Shown: positions 16,501 to 25,431 of the stretch, one piece after another
Layout: every line of letters starts with the position of its first letter
Numbering within the stretch: the first letter of the stretch is position 1
Origin: Gemmatimonadota bacterium
Lineage (GTDB): Bacteria; Gemmatimonadota; Gemmatimonadetes; Gemmatimonadales; Gemmatimonadaceae
Direction: 5' to 3'
Assembly: GCA_003134685.1 (NCBI GenBank)
Contig: PLCA01000003.1
Coordinates: forward strand, 369,174-433,173
DNA: 64,000 nucleotides
Program-made: the position numbers and the translations under genes
Notes under the pieces: generated by a model
The model's input: the letters and a program-made list of their open reading frames with translations, nothing else
What the model was told of the DNA's origin: nothing
The model's database searches: none

Positions 16501-18549
16501 GTGGTGATCGGCATACAGTTCACTGGCGTCGTCCGCGTTCTGCGCTCGGCGGCGGCGCTTCAGCAGGCGCACGCCGCGCCCGCGGACTCGATCGTCGTCC
16601 AGTCGCCGCTCCCCGGCGGCATCGCACACTTCGTCCGGTTTCTGCTGAACACAGTCCCGCAGTGGGTGCAAATCGGCGGGGTTGTCGTCGGGGCCGCTGT
16701 TGCCGCGTTCATCCTCTGGTTCTTGTTCGTGCGGCGCGTTGCGATACGCGGTTGGCTGACCTCGCGCACGAGCGGCGTCAAGTTGGCGCTCGCGGCGATA
16801 GCCGTCGTGCTGATTACCGGCATCGCCGCCATGGGCACCGTGACCTGGAACTATACCCAGCACTCGAACGACTTCTGCGTCGGGTGTCACATCATGAACC
16901 CGGCGTTCCAGAAGTTCGGCGACGCGACCAACAAGCACGCCAAGCTATCGTGTCACGACTGCCATCAGCAGTCTCTGTACGCAAGCGCGCGGCAGGTTTA
17001 CCTGTGGGTCGCGGAGCGACCCGAGAAAATAGGCAAGCACGCCAAAGTGCCGAACAAGGTCTGCGAGAACTGCCACATCACGAAGGACACGGCAACCTGG
17101 CAACATGTCGCGTCGACAGCAGGACACCGCGTGCATCTGGAGTCGCACTCGAGCGCGCTCAAGAACATTCAGTGCATAACGTGTCACGGGGTCGAGCTGC
17201 ATCGGTTCGCGTCGGTGAACGAGACGTGCGGCCAGAGCGGCTGCCACAAGGCGAGCGAAACCAACATCGCGCTCGGCAAAATGGCGGAGCAGACGGACCT
17301 CCATTGCATCAGCTGCCACGCGTTCACGGCCAACGTTCCCTTACTCGCAACGCGTGACTCGGCACGGGGCACCCTGGTACCCGGGCAGACTGAGTGTCTC
17401 GCGTGCCACAAGATGCAAAAGGTTCTCGCAGACTTCGATGAAGCTAAGGACCCTCATGGCGGAAAGTGCGGAACCTGCCACAATCCGCACCTGCAGAAGA
17501 CGGCGGCGGCGGCGGTGAAGTCCTGCGCGACGGCGGGCTGTCACGCGAATTGGCGCGACACGCCCTTCCACGTTGGCGCGAGCCACAAGCAGATCGCCTC
17601 GCAGTGCCTCACCTGCCACGTACCGCATGCCGCGAGGGTTGACGCGAGCAATTGCGAAGGATGTCACCTGAGCGTGCGGAGCCATGGACGGTTGCGGCCG
17701 CCCCTTCCCTTCGACACGACCAAGGCGCTGCGACGCGTGGGCACGAGCACGGCTCCTCCCTCGCCCGATGCGGCCTATGCGGATTCCCGGCATTCGGTGA
17801 CGATAGCGTCGGTCCGCAGCAGCGGTCCGTCGGCGGAATCCGGCGATGATGCGACGCTCCTCGAGCGGGACGATGTACGTCCCGCGACGAACTACGCCGG
17901 CGCGCCTCTCTCCCGAGCGCCGCCCGCAACGGCCGACCCCTTTCCTCACGCGAGGCACGCAAAGCTTGCGTGCCTCGTCTGTCATGTGACTGGGACGGGG
18001 GTTGGCCTCCTCACGTTCAAGCCACCGCGCGGCTGCGCCATCTGCCACCATCAGGCGCCAACGTCGGGCAAGTGCGCGACGTGCCACGCGACGAGCGAGT
18101 ACACGGCCGTGAAGCACACGACGATGACGGTAACGGTGCCCGGCCACGACCCCCGTCCGCGGCCGGTAGACTTTTTTCACGCGGTGCACACCAAGCGCGC
18201 ATGCCTGGAGTGCCATACGACACCAGTGACGTTGGTGCCTTCGACGGCGCAGGCGCAGTGCAAGGATTGCCACAGCGACCACCACGCCGCCGGCCGTAAC
18301 TGCTCGGCGTGTCACACGATCGCCGAGCCCAAGTTTGCGCATCGGACCCTCGAGACCGCGCACCAGCGCTGCGACGCGTGCCACACTGCGACGACGATCG
18401 CGGAGCTGACGCCGACGCGAAGCTTCTGCAGTACCTGCCACGCGGCAAAGGCAAAGGGGCATTACGACCAGAAGGAATGCAGCGTCTGCCACTTCCTCGC
18501 CGAACCCGGCGTCTATCGCTCGAGACTCGTCACGTCGCGGCCACAATGA
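16501..18549 (+). CDS. Membrane-anchored 20-heme cytochrome c with NapC/NirT-like N-terminus
   Basis: A 682-residue protein with two predicted TM helices (about 55-77 and 93-116) and 20 heme sites: 18 C-x-x-C-H and two C-x4-C-H. The first pair after TM2 (F-C-V-G-C-H ... S-C-H-D-C-H) looks like the quinol-oxidising module of NapC/NirT/CymA. Eleven hemes follow in the N-terminal half, then a Pro/Ser-rich linker of about 85 residues with no heme, then nine more. I infer that it takes electrons from menaquinol and carries them across the periplasm in one chain. GTG 16501 directly follows the previous stop, and the next gene overlaps its own stop by four bases. Confidence 0.9.
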   Translation: MVIGIQFTGVVRVLRSAAALQQAHAAPADSIVVQSPLPGGIAHFVRFLLNTVPQWVQIGGVVVGAAVAAFILWFLFVRRVAIRGWLTSRTSGVKLALAAIAVVLITGIAAMGTVTWNYTQHSNDFCVGCHIMNPAFQKFGDATNKHAKLSCHDCHQQSLYASARQVYLWVAERPEKIGKHAKVPNKVCENCHITKDTATWQHVASTAGHRVHLESHSSALKNIQCITCHGVELHRFASVNETCGQSGCHKASETNIALGKMAEQTDLHCISCHAFTANVPLLATRDSARGTLVPGQTECLACHKMQKVLADFDEAKDPHGGKCGTCHNPHLQKTAAAAVKSCATAGCHANWRDTPFHVGASHKQIASQCLTCHVPHAARVDASNCEGCHLSVRSHGRLRPPLPFDTTKALRRVGTSTAPPSPDAAYADSRHSVTIASVRSSGPSAESGDDATLLERDDVRPATNYAGAPLSRAPPATADPFPHARHAKLACLVCHVTGTGVGLLTFKPPRGCAICHHQAPTSGKCATCHATSEYTAVKHTTMTVTVPGHDPRPRPVDFFHAVHTKRACLECHTTPVTLVPSTAQAQCKDCHSDHHAAGRNCSACHTIAEPKFAHRTLETAHQRCDACHTATTIAELTPTRSFCSTCHAAKAKGHYDQKECSVCHFLAEPGVYRSRLVTSRPQ

Positions 18550-20045
18550 CGCGCATCCGCGCTCAGATTGCCGCGTCAATTCCGGTTGCCGCGTTCATCA
18601 TGGTGGCGGGCGCCGCGCCAGTAGCGGCGCAGGATTACCGTGTTCGTGTCGACGCGAGCGTACAGACCGTTTCGTTTCGCGGCCTCGTCTCCGACAGCAT
18701 CCCGGTCGCGTTGGTGGTGCCCTCCCCCGACGGTGGACTGGAGACGCCCGATGGCCACGCGGTTCGATGCGGCGCGGCCGATTACTGCTTTTTCTTTTTG
18801 CCGGGTCCCGTGTTGCGCGCGGTCCCGGTGACGACTTCCGCGAGTCTGGTCATGTGGGGCTTGGGCGTCGAGGGGCTCGCTCTCCACGCGACCGGCCGCC
18901 TCGTGGGAGATCTCGGACCCGATCGAGTGTGGCCAGGCACAGTTCCGTCGGGGCAGCTCATCGAGGGGTATCTCGAGTACCAGCGCTCAGTTTTCATCGC
19001 GCGCGCCGGGCGCCAGCTCGTCACGTCGCGACTGGAGCCGGTCGGCTTCGACGGCGGTCTGCTGAGGGTTCGGTGGGACAAGGCGTCGCTCGATTTCACG
19101 GGCTACGGCGGCTGGGGTCTCGGACAGGCAGCCGCTATTTCGGCGGCCAGCCCGGCACTCAATCCTCTCGATGAGTGGCGACCGAGCAACAGGCAGCTCG
19201 TAGCGGGTGCCGAGGCGGCGCTGCGCGTGAGGGATGTCGACGTCCGCGCGGAATACCGGCGAGAGATCGACCCGCAGAACCATTACTTCGTCTCGGAGCG
19301 TACGGCGTTCTCGCTAGGCGCAACCGTCGCGGCATTTCGGGCAGCCGGCGGACTCGACTACAACATTGCGGAAGGACATCTGGGGAGTGCCGATTTCGCG
19401 CTCACCTATTTGCACTCGCGATTTTCGGTGACGGCAGGAGCGCGCCGTTACCATCCCTACTTCAGCCTGTGGACGCTGTGGGGCGCATTCAGCCCGGTGC
19501 CGTACAACGCGGTGAACGTTTCCGCGCAGTTTCGGCCGACCGATTGGTTGTCGGTGAACGGACGGGGGGAACGGTACCACTACGATGACGCGAATGTCTC
19601 CACGGCGATCGTGCCGCAGCTCGAGGACCGGGGATGGCGCTCGAGCGCCGGCGCCACCGCGACGCTCAATACCCGCTGGACACTCGACGGCGATTTCGGC
19701 CTCGAGCACGGACCCGGCGCCGCGGCGCGGTTTGCCGACGGCACTGTGACTTACACGCCCAACGAGAAGTTCTCGTTCGATGTATACGGTGGGTCCTTGG
19801 CCCGGCCGCTGGAGCTGCGCTATCTCGACGCAACGAGCCGCTGGATCGGTGGTCGCGCCGAGTGGCAGGTCACTTCGCAGCAACGCATCTGGAGCGACCT
19901 TGCTCTCGTCAGCGATGATCGCCAGAGGCCCGACCCGAGCGCATCGTCCCTGGATCAGTTCCGAATCCGGGCGGGACTGACTGTCGCTTTCGGCTCCGGC
20001 GCCGATCGCACGCCCTTGCCTCCGGCTCACAGGACCGGACAATGA
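18546..20045 (+). CDS. Outer-membrane beta-barrel porin partner of the multiheme cytochromes
   Basis: A 499-residue exported protein with a signal peptide of about 30 residues (cleavage near V-A-A-Q) and a long series of amphipathic beta-strands to the end, with aromatic girdle residues, as in outer-membrane barrels. It lacks the W-D-R-I-P-H motif of MtrB/PioB and is much shorter than that family. It lies between the 20-heme and 18-heme genes, with four-base overlaps on both sides. By analogy with the porins of Geobacter-type porin-cytochrome conduits it should sheathe a cytochrome in the outer membrane. That role is inferred from context only. Confidence 0.82.
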   Translation: MTRIRAQIAASIPVAAFIMVAGAAPVAAQDYRVRVDASVQTVSFRGLVSDSIPVALVVPSPDGGLETPDGHAVRCGAADYCFFFLPGPVLRAVPVTTSASLVMWGLGVEGLALHATGRLVGDLGPDRVWPGTVPSGQLIEGYLEYQRSVFIARAGRQLVTSRLEPVGFDGGLLRVRWDKASLDFTGYGGWGLGQAAAISAASPALNPLDEWRPSNRQLVAGAEAALRVRDVDVRAEYRREIDPQNHYFVSERTAFSLGATVAAFRAAGGLDYNIAEGHLGSADFALTYLHSRFSVTAGARRYHPYFSLWTLWGAFSPVPYNAVNVSAQFRPTDWLSVNGRGERYHYDDANVSTAIVPQLEDRGWRSSAGATATLNTRWTLDGDFGLEHGPGAAARFADGTVTYTPNEKFSFDVYGGSLARPLELRYLDATSRWIGGRAEWQVTSQQRIWSDLALVSDDRQRPDPSASSLDQFRIRAGLTVAFGSGADRTPLPPAHRTGQ

Positions 20046-21712
20046 GCCTGCTCACGCGTGTCGGCTCAGCGTTGGCAGCCGGCCTGCTCGCGGCGGGAGC
20101 ATTGGTCGCCGCGCCTCACGTGAGCCGCGCGCCGCAAGAATCCTTTCCACACGACAAACACGCCAGCTTGTTTCCGCTCTGTGTCACGTGCCACGCGGGT
20201 GTCGTGGAGCCGGGACAGCCGATGTGGCCTGACCCGGCACGCTGCGCATCGTGTCACGATGGTGTGGTGAAGCCACGAGTCGCGTGGACGCCGCGAACCG
20301 GACCGCGCGCGGGCAATCTGCGGTTCACTCACGATGGACATAGCCGCGCGGCGACAGCGGGACACCCGGCTGACAGCGCGCTGATTCAAGACTGCTCCGC
20401 GTGTCATAACGTGGCCGGCGCACCGCGGATGACCGTGCAGCCCGCCGTCGTCGCGCAATGCCTGGATTGTCACGGGCTCAAGGCGCCCCATGTGGATGTC
20501 GCGAGCGCAGCGTGCGCGACCTGTCACGTGCGACTGACAGACGCTCCGAGCCTGACCCGTGATGTCATCGCGCAATTCCCCAAGCCCCAGTCGCACAACG
20601 CGCCGGATTTCCTGCTCGGCGGCCACGGCATGGCCGCACGAGTCACGGGCGTGGCCTCGGGCCCGAACGCCATCGCGGCCAGCTGCGCCACGTGCCACTC
20701 GAGAAACCTGTGCATCACGTGTCACGTGAACGCTCCCGAGTCGCCCGTGATTCTCGCGCTGGCGCTCGACGAACGGACGCCGGCCTACGCGGCCTCGCGG
20801 CTGGTGCCGCCGAGCCATTCAGCGACAGGCTGGTTGCGCGCGCACGGCCTGGAGGCGCAGCGATCGGGCGCGACGTGCGCGACCTGTCACACACGCGAGA
20901 GCTGCATGAGCTGCCACGTCGGCGTGCCGTCGCGGGTGATTGCGGCGCTCCCGGCCGCCGGTCCGGGACGCGCAGTGGGCGCGCGGTTGTCACGCGCGAA
21001 ACCATCAAGTCACACAGTGGACTTCAGGGAACGGCACGGGGCGGAGGCAAACGCCCACCCGATGACATGCGCGAGCTGTCACGCGCGCGAGAGCTGCACG
21101 ACCTGCCATGTCGGCGCGTTGCCGCGCGTCGTGGCAGCGATGCCGCCCGGCGCCACCGGACGCGTGGCGGGCCTGCTATGGGCACGCATAAAACCATCGA
21201 GCCACACGCTGGAATTCAGGGAGGGACACGGCCCCATCGCAAGCGCCAGCCCCAGGACGTGCGAGACCTGCCACGAGCGATCGATGTGTCTCGAGTGTCA
21301 TCGCCCTGACGGTAGCCGGCAATCTCGTTATCACCCTCAGAACTTCATCACGCGTCATCCAAGCTCGGCCTACGCGCGCGAAGCGAATTGCAGCGATTGC
21401 CACAACCCGGCGCAGTTCTGTCAGAGCTGCCACCAGCGGGCGGGACTCGTCGCGACCGCGCGAATCGGTCAAAAGGGTTACCACGACGCGTTTCGCGGCT
21501 TCAGCCTGGGACACGGACAGGCAGCGCGGCAGAGTCTTGAATCGTGCGCGTCGTGCCACGCCGAGCGTGACTGCACTGCGTGCCATTCCGCAGTGGGCGC
21601 CGGCTTCCGATTCAACCCACACGGGCCCGACTTCAATGCGGCGCGCATGCGATCAAAGAACCCATCCGTGTGCATCGCGTGTCATGGCCGGGCGATACCA
21701 GGAGGCCCTTGA
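20042..21712 (+). CDS. 18-heme periplasmic/outer-membrane cytochrome c
   Basis: A 556-residue exported protein with 18 C-x-x-C-H sites. From the sixth heme on, sites come in tight pairs (C-x-x-C-H-x4/5-C-x-x-C-H), for example C-A-T-C-H-T-R-E-S-C-M-S-C-H. Several pairs lie in repeats of about 60 residues containing K-P-S-S-H-T-x-x-F-R-E-x-H-G, so the gene grew by internal duplication. A Sec signal peptide (about residues 1-25) is present with no lipobox. It is coupled to the porin gene upstream and could be the cytochrome held by it. I cannot match it to a named family. Confidence 0.9.
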   Translation: MSLLTRVGSALAAGLLAAGALVAAPHVSRAPQESFPHDKHASLFPLCVTCHAGVVEPGQPMWPDPARCASCHDGVVKPRVAWTPRTGPRAGNLRFTHDGHSRAATAGHPADSALIQDCSACHNVAGAPRMTVQPAVVAQCLDCHGLKAPHVDVASAACATCHVRLTDAPSLTRDVIAQFPKPQSHNAPDFLLGGHGMAARVTGVASGPNAIAASCATCHSRNLCITCHVNAPESPVILALALDERTPAYAASRLVPPSHSATGWLRAHGLEAQRSGATCATCHTRESCMSCHVGVPSRVIAALPAAGPGRAVGARLSRAKPSSHTVDFRERHGAEANAHPMTCASCHARESCTTCHVGALPRVVAAMPPGATGRVAGLLWARIKPSSHTLEFREGHGPIASASPRTCETCHERSMCLECHRPDGSRQSRYHPQNFITRHPSSAYAREANCSDCHNPAQFCQSCHQRAGLVATARIGQKGYHDAFRGFSLGHGQAARQSLESCASCHAERDCTACHSAVGAGFRFNPHGPDFNAARMRSKNPSVCIACHGRAIPGGP

Positions 21713-21714
21713 GC

Positions 21715-22197
21715 ATGGAAAACCATAGAACGCCTTTCATGAAGAGGATCGCAGTGTCTTCCCTGTGTTTCTGCCTCACGGCGGCGGCGGCGATCTGGGG
21801 GTGTGTCGGAAGCAAGCGTGAAGCGCCGAAGATCCCACTCGATCAAGCAAACCTCGCGAGCACCGCCAGAGGTGGAGTGACCACACCGAGCGCGATCGCG
21901 GGCGAGGCGAAAACGGCCCTCGACAGCGGCAACATGCTTTTTCGGGCAAAGGCGTATGACCGCGCGCTTGCGCAGTACCGTCGCTCCGCCAGGCTGGCGC
22001 CCACCGCCCTGGCTCCACTCTTCGGAATTCTGATGGTCACCGATGTGACGAAGGACGCTAAGCTCGCGGACAGCACGCGGTCGCGCATGCGCGAACTGGA
22101 TCCCGCGTCCGCGGACTCCTCGGCCGCAATGTCGCACGCCCAGATCGTTCACGAGCATTCCCACGCCCCGAAAACCCCGCCCGTGCCCCGGGCGTAG
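21715..22197 (+). CDS. Small lipoprotein with TPR-like repeat
   Basis: A 160-residue protein. ATG at 21715 is preceded by AGGAGG (21700-21705); a second ATG lies at 21739. The signal sequence ends in A-A-I-W-G-C, a lipobox-like site. The mature part contains a TPR-like segment (L-F-R-A-K-A-Y-D-R-A-L-A-Q-Y-R-R-S-A-R-L-A-P) and a His-rich end. It follows the 18-heme gene by two bases and so ends the second porin-cytochrome cluster. TPR lipoproteins often help assemble outer-membrane complexes; an assembly or stabilising role is a guess. Confidence 0.8.
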   Translation: MENHRTPFMKRIAVSSLCFCLTAAAAIWGCVGSKREAPKIPLDQANLASTARGGVTTPSAIAGEAKTALDSGNMLFRAKAYDRALAQYRRSARLAPTALAPLFGILMVTDVTKDAKLADSTRSRMRELDPASADSSAAMSHAQIVHEHSHAPKTPPVPRA

Positions 22198-22319
22198 GAC
22201 CGGGAGCGATGGTTTTGGATGGCGTGCGCTGAAAGAAGCCGCCGGTTGCCCTATTTGGTTGCATGCTGAATATTCCTCCCGTCCGGCTCGATTCCCCCGT
22301 GTAACACCATCTCCTTCCC

Positions 22320-24020
22320 ATGGCCGACGCCAGCATTTCAGCAATCGGGAAATACCGCATCATCGAGCTCGTAGGCGAGGGCGCGATGGGGGTGGTCTAC
22401 AGGGCGCACGATTCCGTCCTCGACCGCAACGTCGCGATCAAGGTGATGAATGAGTCGATCGCCAGGCAGGACGACCTGCGGAAGCGCTTCCTGCACGAGG
22501 CGCAGGCTGCCGCATCTCTCCAGCATCCCAACGTCGTGTGCATCTACGACCTTGGTGAATCGGATGGGCACCTCTACATCGCGATGGAATTCATCCAGGG
22601 GGTGGACCTGGAGCGACTGATCGAGTTGGCGGAGCCGCTCTCGCTGCAAGCCAGACTCGACATCATAATCGACGTTCTCACAGGGCTCTCGTTCGCGCAC
22701 AGGCGCGGCATCGTACATCGAGACATCAAACCGGCGAATATTCGCGTAGCGGAAGATGGGAGAGCGAAGATCATGGACTTCGGCGTCGCCCATCTCGCGT
22801 CTTCGAGCATGACCAGCACCGGGTCGATTCTGGGAACCCCGACCTACATGGCTCCGGAGCAGATCACCGAGGGAAAGACCAGCCCGGCTACCGATATCTT
22901 CGCGGTCGGTGGCGTCCTGTATCAGATCCTCACGATGATGAAGCCCTTCGAGGCTCCCACTCTACAGAACCTGTTCTTCAAAATCATCACCGAAACGCCG
23001 CGAAATATTACCGAGCTGATGCCCGGACTTCCTCCCGCCCTCGACCGCATCGTCCGGAAGGCCATGGCGAAGGAGCCAACGGATCGGTATGCGAGCGCGC
23101 TCGACATGGCGAATGACCTGACCAACGTGCGATCCAAGTTGAGCGGCCCTTCCTATCCGGCATCGGTTTCGTTGAGCGCTTCAGTTGCCAGTGCCATCGA
23201 GCAGTCCAGGACGAGCTCCCGGAAGCGGGTGAGAACGCTCGCCTTCGCAGGCGGGGGAGCGCTCGCCGTGGCCTCCTTGTTCGCGATCGCGTGGTCGCAA
23301 GGCTCGCGATCCGGTTCGCCAAAGCTGGAAGCCGCCGACAAGCCGGTGCCGTTAGCCACGCCAGCATCGCCTCAGGTGACTGCTGGGACTTCTTCGGCAG
23401 CGGCCACCCCCATTCGCGAAACTCAGCCGCCGTCCTCGATGCCGCGGCCTATCAAGCAGGAAAAACCCCGCGCTACCGTGCGCGACACGCGTGCTGGTAC
23501 CGTCGTCACCAAGGTCGCGTCCAAGCCGATTCAATCTCAGGTCACGACCACGGCGGCTCCGCTCACGCAGGCGCCGGCGCAAATTCCGAGTACCAGGCAG
23601 GAAGCATTGCCGGCGCCTCCTTCGGTCGTAACCGCGGCTGCAGTCGTCCCGGCGCCACCGAAGCAAGAGACAGCGCCGCCCCCGGTGGCGGCGCCAACTG
23701 CCGCTGACATCGCGCCTACGGTTGAAGCTTTCGCTCGCGCGATAGAGTCGAAGGACATCGGCGCCATCCGTCGTGTCTACCCGGGCCTGACATCGGATCA
23801 GCAGCGGCGCTTCGAGCAGTTCTTCCAGGGCGCGCGGACTATCAACGCCAGTTTCAAGGTGGCGAACGTTGCGGCTTCAGGCGCGTCGGCGGCGGACGCT
23901 CAACTTGTTGGAGCTTACGAGTATGTGACGACGGCGGGCAAAACAGAGCGCCAGCCAGTCACTTTTGCCGTGACCCTTGGGCACGACGGACGCGTGTGGC
24001 GACTCACGTCAATGCGCTGA
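22320..24020 (+). CDS. Transmembrane Ser/Thr protein kinase with C-terminal NTF2-like domain
   Basis: A 566-residue Hanks-type kinase. The Gly loop G-E-G-A-M-G-V-V-Y is at 19-27, the ATP-binding K near 41, the catalytic H-R-D-I-K-P-A-N at 133-140, D-F-G at 153-155 and G-T-P-T-Y-M-A-P-E at 172-180. A TM helix at about 305-325 is followed by a Pro/Ala/Thr-rich spacer of about 130 residues. The last ~105 residues resemble a SnoaL/NTF2-like fold, starting at A-V-E-A-F-A-R-A-I-E-S-K-D and ending in W-R-L-T-S-M-R. This would sit in the periplasm and could sense a ligand. The substrate is unknown. Confidence 0.92.
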   Translation: MADASISAIGKYRIIELVGEGAMGVVYRAHDSVLDRNVAIKVMNESIARQDDLRKRFLHEAQAAASLQHPNVVCIYDLGESDGHLYIAMEFIQGVDLERLIELAEPLSLQARLDIIIDVLTGLSFAHRRGIVHRDIKPANIRVAEDGRAKIMDFGVAHLASSSMTSTGSILGTPTYMAPEQITEGKTSPATDIFAVGGVLYQILTMMKPFEAPTLQNLFFKIITETPRNITELMPGLPPALDRIVRKAMAKEPTDRYASALDMANDLTNVRSKLSGPSYPASVSLSASVASAIEQSRTSSRKRVRTLAFAGGGALAVASLFAIAWSQGSRSGSPKLEAADKPVPLATPASPQVTAGTSSAAATPIRETQPPSSMPRPIKQEKPRATVRDTRAGTVVTKVASKPIQSQVTTTAAPLTQAPAQIPSTRQEALPAPPSVVTAAAVVPAPPKQETAPPPVAAPTAADIAPTVEAFARAIESKDIGAIRRVYPGLTSDQQRRFEQFFQGARTINASFKVANVAASGASAADAQLVGAYEYVTTAGKTERQPVTFAVTLGHDGRVWRLTSMR

Positions 24021-24059
24021 CCGTCGTTCTCGTCGATGCGCTGACCCTCGCTCTCGCCG
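24012..24059 (+). repeat. 24-bp tandem duplication over the kinase stop codon
   Basis: Two adjacent 24-base units with about three differences begin at 24012 and 24036. The first contains the last codons and stop of the kinase gene. This looks like local slippage, without clear function. Confidence 0.7.
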
Positions 24060-24063
24060 ATAG

Positions 24064-25431
24064 CTAGAACGTGTACTCGATGCCGGCGGTGTAGACGAGG
24101 TTGGCTCTCAATCCACCGCGATTCAGCGGAAAGAGCGCGTTCAGAACGCCCGTCGTGTTGCGAGCGGGAGTGAACTTGAAGCCGAACGAGCCATTGACGA
24201 TATCGTCCCGAATCTCGGGAATATTCGTGGGAATCAGCGTTCGGCGAAACGGCGCGTCATAAGTTACGAGGCCGGGCAAGTGAAGCTTGCTGTCACCCAC
24301 CTGCAGCTCCGACACAAGATCCGCGGCGAGAGTGACGTTGTCGTTCATTCGATCATCGAATCCGATAGTCCCTAGCACGGCGTCGTTCTGCTGTGTGCCG
24401 GCGTGATGCAAATAACCGGCGTTCAGATGGGGCGAGAAGTCACTGAAGCGTGAATTGAAGATCAACACGGCCCGCCCCGCAAATTTGCCGGAGCCGAGCA
24501 TGTCCTGTTGGCTCCCGGTCGGAAATCGGCCGTCGACGAGAAATGCGAAGCTGGCGTCGGGCGTCTCTCTCAGGTTTACCTTTGCTCGCAGCGCGACATC
24601 GCCAAGACCGGCCGCCGAGCCCAGGCTCTGACGACTGGCGGTCAGGACGGGATTATCCGGGGTACCGGCAAAATAGTGCGCTGCCGTCGTGCCCCCGAAC
24701 GGCCGGATTTGCGCATCGCTGGCGCCGCGAAAGTCCGCTTGCACGACGGGCACCACCAGTCCGAAGTCGAATCGATCTGTCACACCGTAAGTGACGTAAA
24801 TCGAGGTGACCTGAACGCTGAGGTCCATCGACAGGTGAAAATCCATCGCGTCGTTCTCGAGAACCGGTACGCCGTACAGCGAGCAGTCGGCGCCGAACTG
24901 GACATTGCACCCGGGAAAATTGACGTTCTGGTGCGTGAATGTCAGACCGATGTCATGCATGTCTACGCCGCGCAGCGTGGCGAATCGGAAACCGGTTCGA
25001 CTTATCCCCGCCAGTACCCGTCCCCGTCCCAGAGTTTGCGCCCGCTCGGCGAAGATCGGACCCGCCGACGTGGAAGTCCGCACCGGCACGCCGCCCTCGA
25101 ACCGGAACGTCTCTCCGCCGCTGGTCGATCCGATCGGGATATTGGCGACGCTGGCACCGAGCGCGTCGGTGATGAACGCGATCAGCGACGCGTTCTCCGC
25201 GTTCGAAGAAGGTATGAAATGGAGCCCGTGGGCCTGCAACGACGCGGGATTGTTGGGGTCTCCGGACCCGGCCAGAAAGAGTGGGTCCTGTCCCGGACCG
25301 AAAATAAAGAGCTCCGATATCCGGTCGCGGAGGTGCTGCGCACTTGCCGGGGACGACGTCAGGAGGGTCGCGCAGCACGCGAGTGCGACCAACCTAAGGA
25401 TGCTGTTGAGCCTTGCAGCACGATTTCGCAT
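24064..25431 (-). CDS. Outer-membrane beta-barrel protein of unknown function
   Basis: A 455-residue exported protein with a signal peptide (A-S-A near residue 31), a region of beta-strands and the C-terminal aromatic signature Y-T-A-G-I-E-Y-T-F used for BAM-dependent insertion. The middle contains Y-V-T-Y-G-V-T-D-R-F-D-F-G-L-V-V-P-V, a pattern common in transporter-like barrels of the MetA/phenol-degradation type. It converges with the kinase gene. I cannot assign a substrate. Confidence 0.8.
   Translation of the reverse strand: MRNRAARLNSILRLVALACCATLLTSSPASAQHLRDRISELFIFGPGQDPLFLAGSGDPNNPASLQAHGLHFIPSSNAENASLIAFITDALGASVANIPIGSTSGGETFRFEGGVPVRTSTSAGPIFAERAQTLGRGRVLAGISRTGFRFATLRGVDMHDIGLTFTHQNVNFPGCNVQFGADCSLYGVPVLENDAMDFHLSMDLSVQVTSIYVTYGVTDRFDFGLVVPVVQADFRGASDAQIRPFGGTTAAHYFAGTPDNPVLTASRQSLGSAAGLGDVALRAKVNLRETPDASFAFLVDGRFPTGSQQDMLGSGKFAGRAVLIFNSRFSDFSPHLNAGYLHHAGTQQNDAVLGTIGFDDRMNDNVTLAADLVSELQVGDSKLHLPGLVTYDAPFRRTLIPTNIPEIRDDIVNGSFGFKFTPARNTTGVLNALFPLNRGGLRANLVYTAGIEYTF

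Noticed and set aside
17341-18579. A 412-codon minus-strand frame opposite the 20-heme cytochrome
   Set aside because: It mirrors the regular Cys/His codons of the heme motifs and has no signal, domain or plausible start site.
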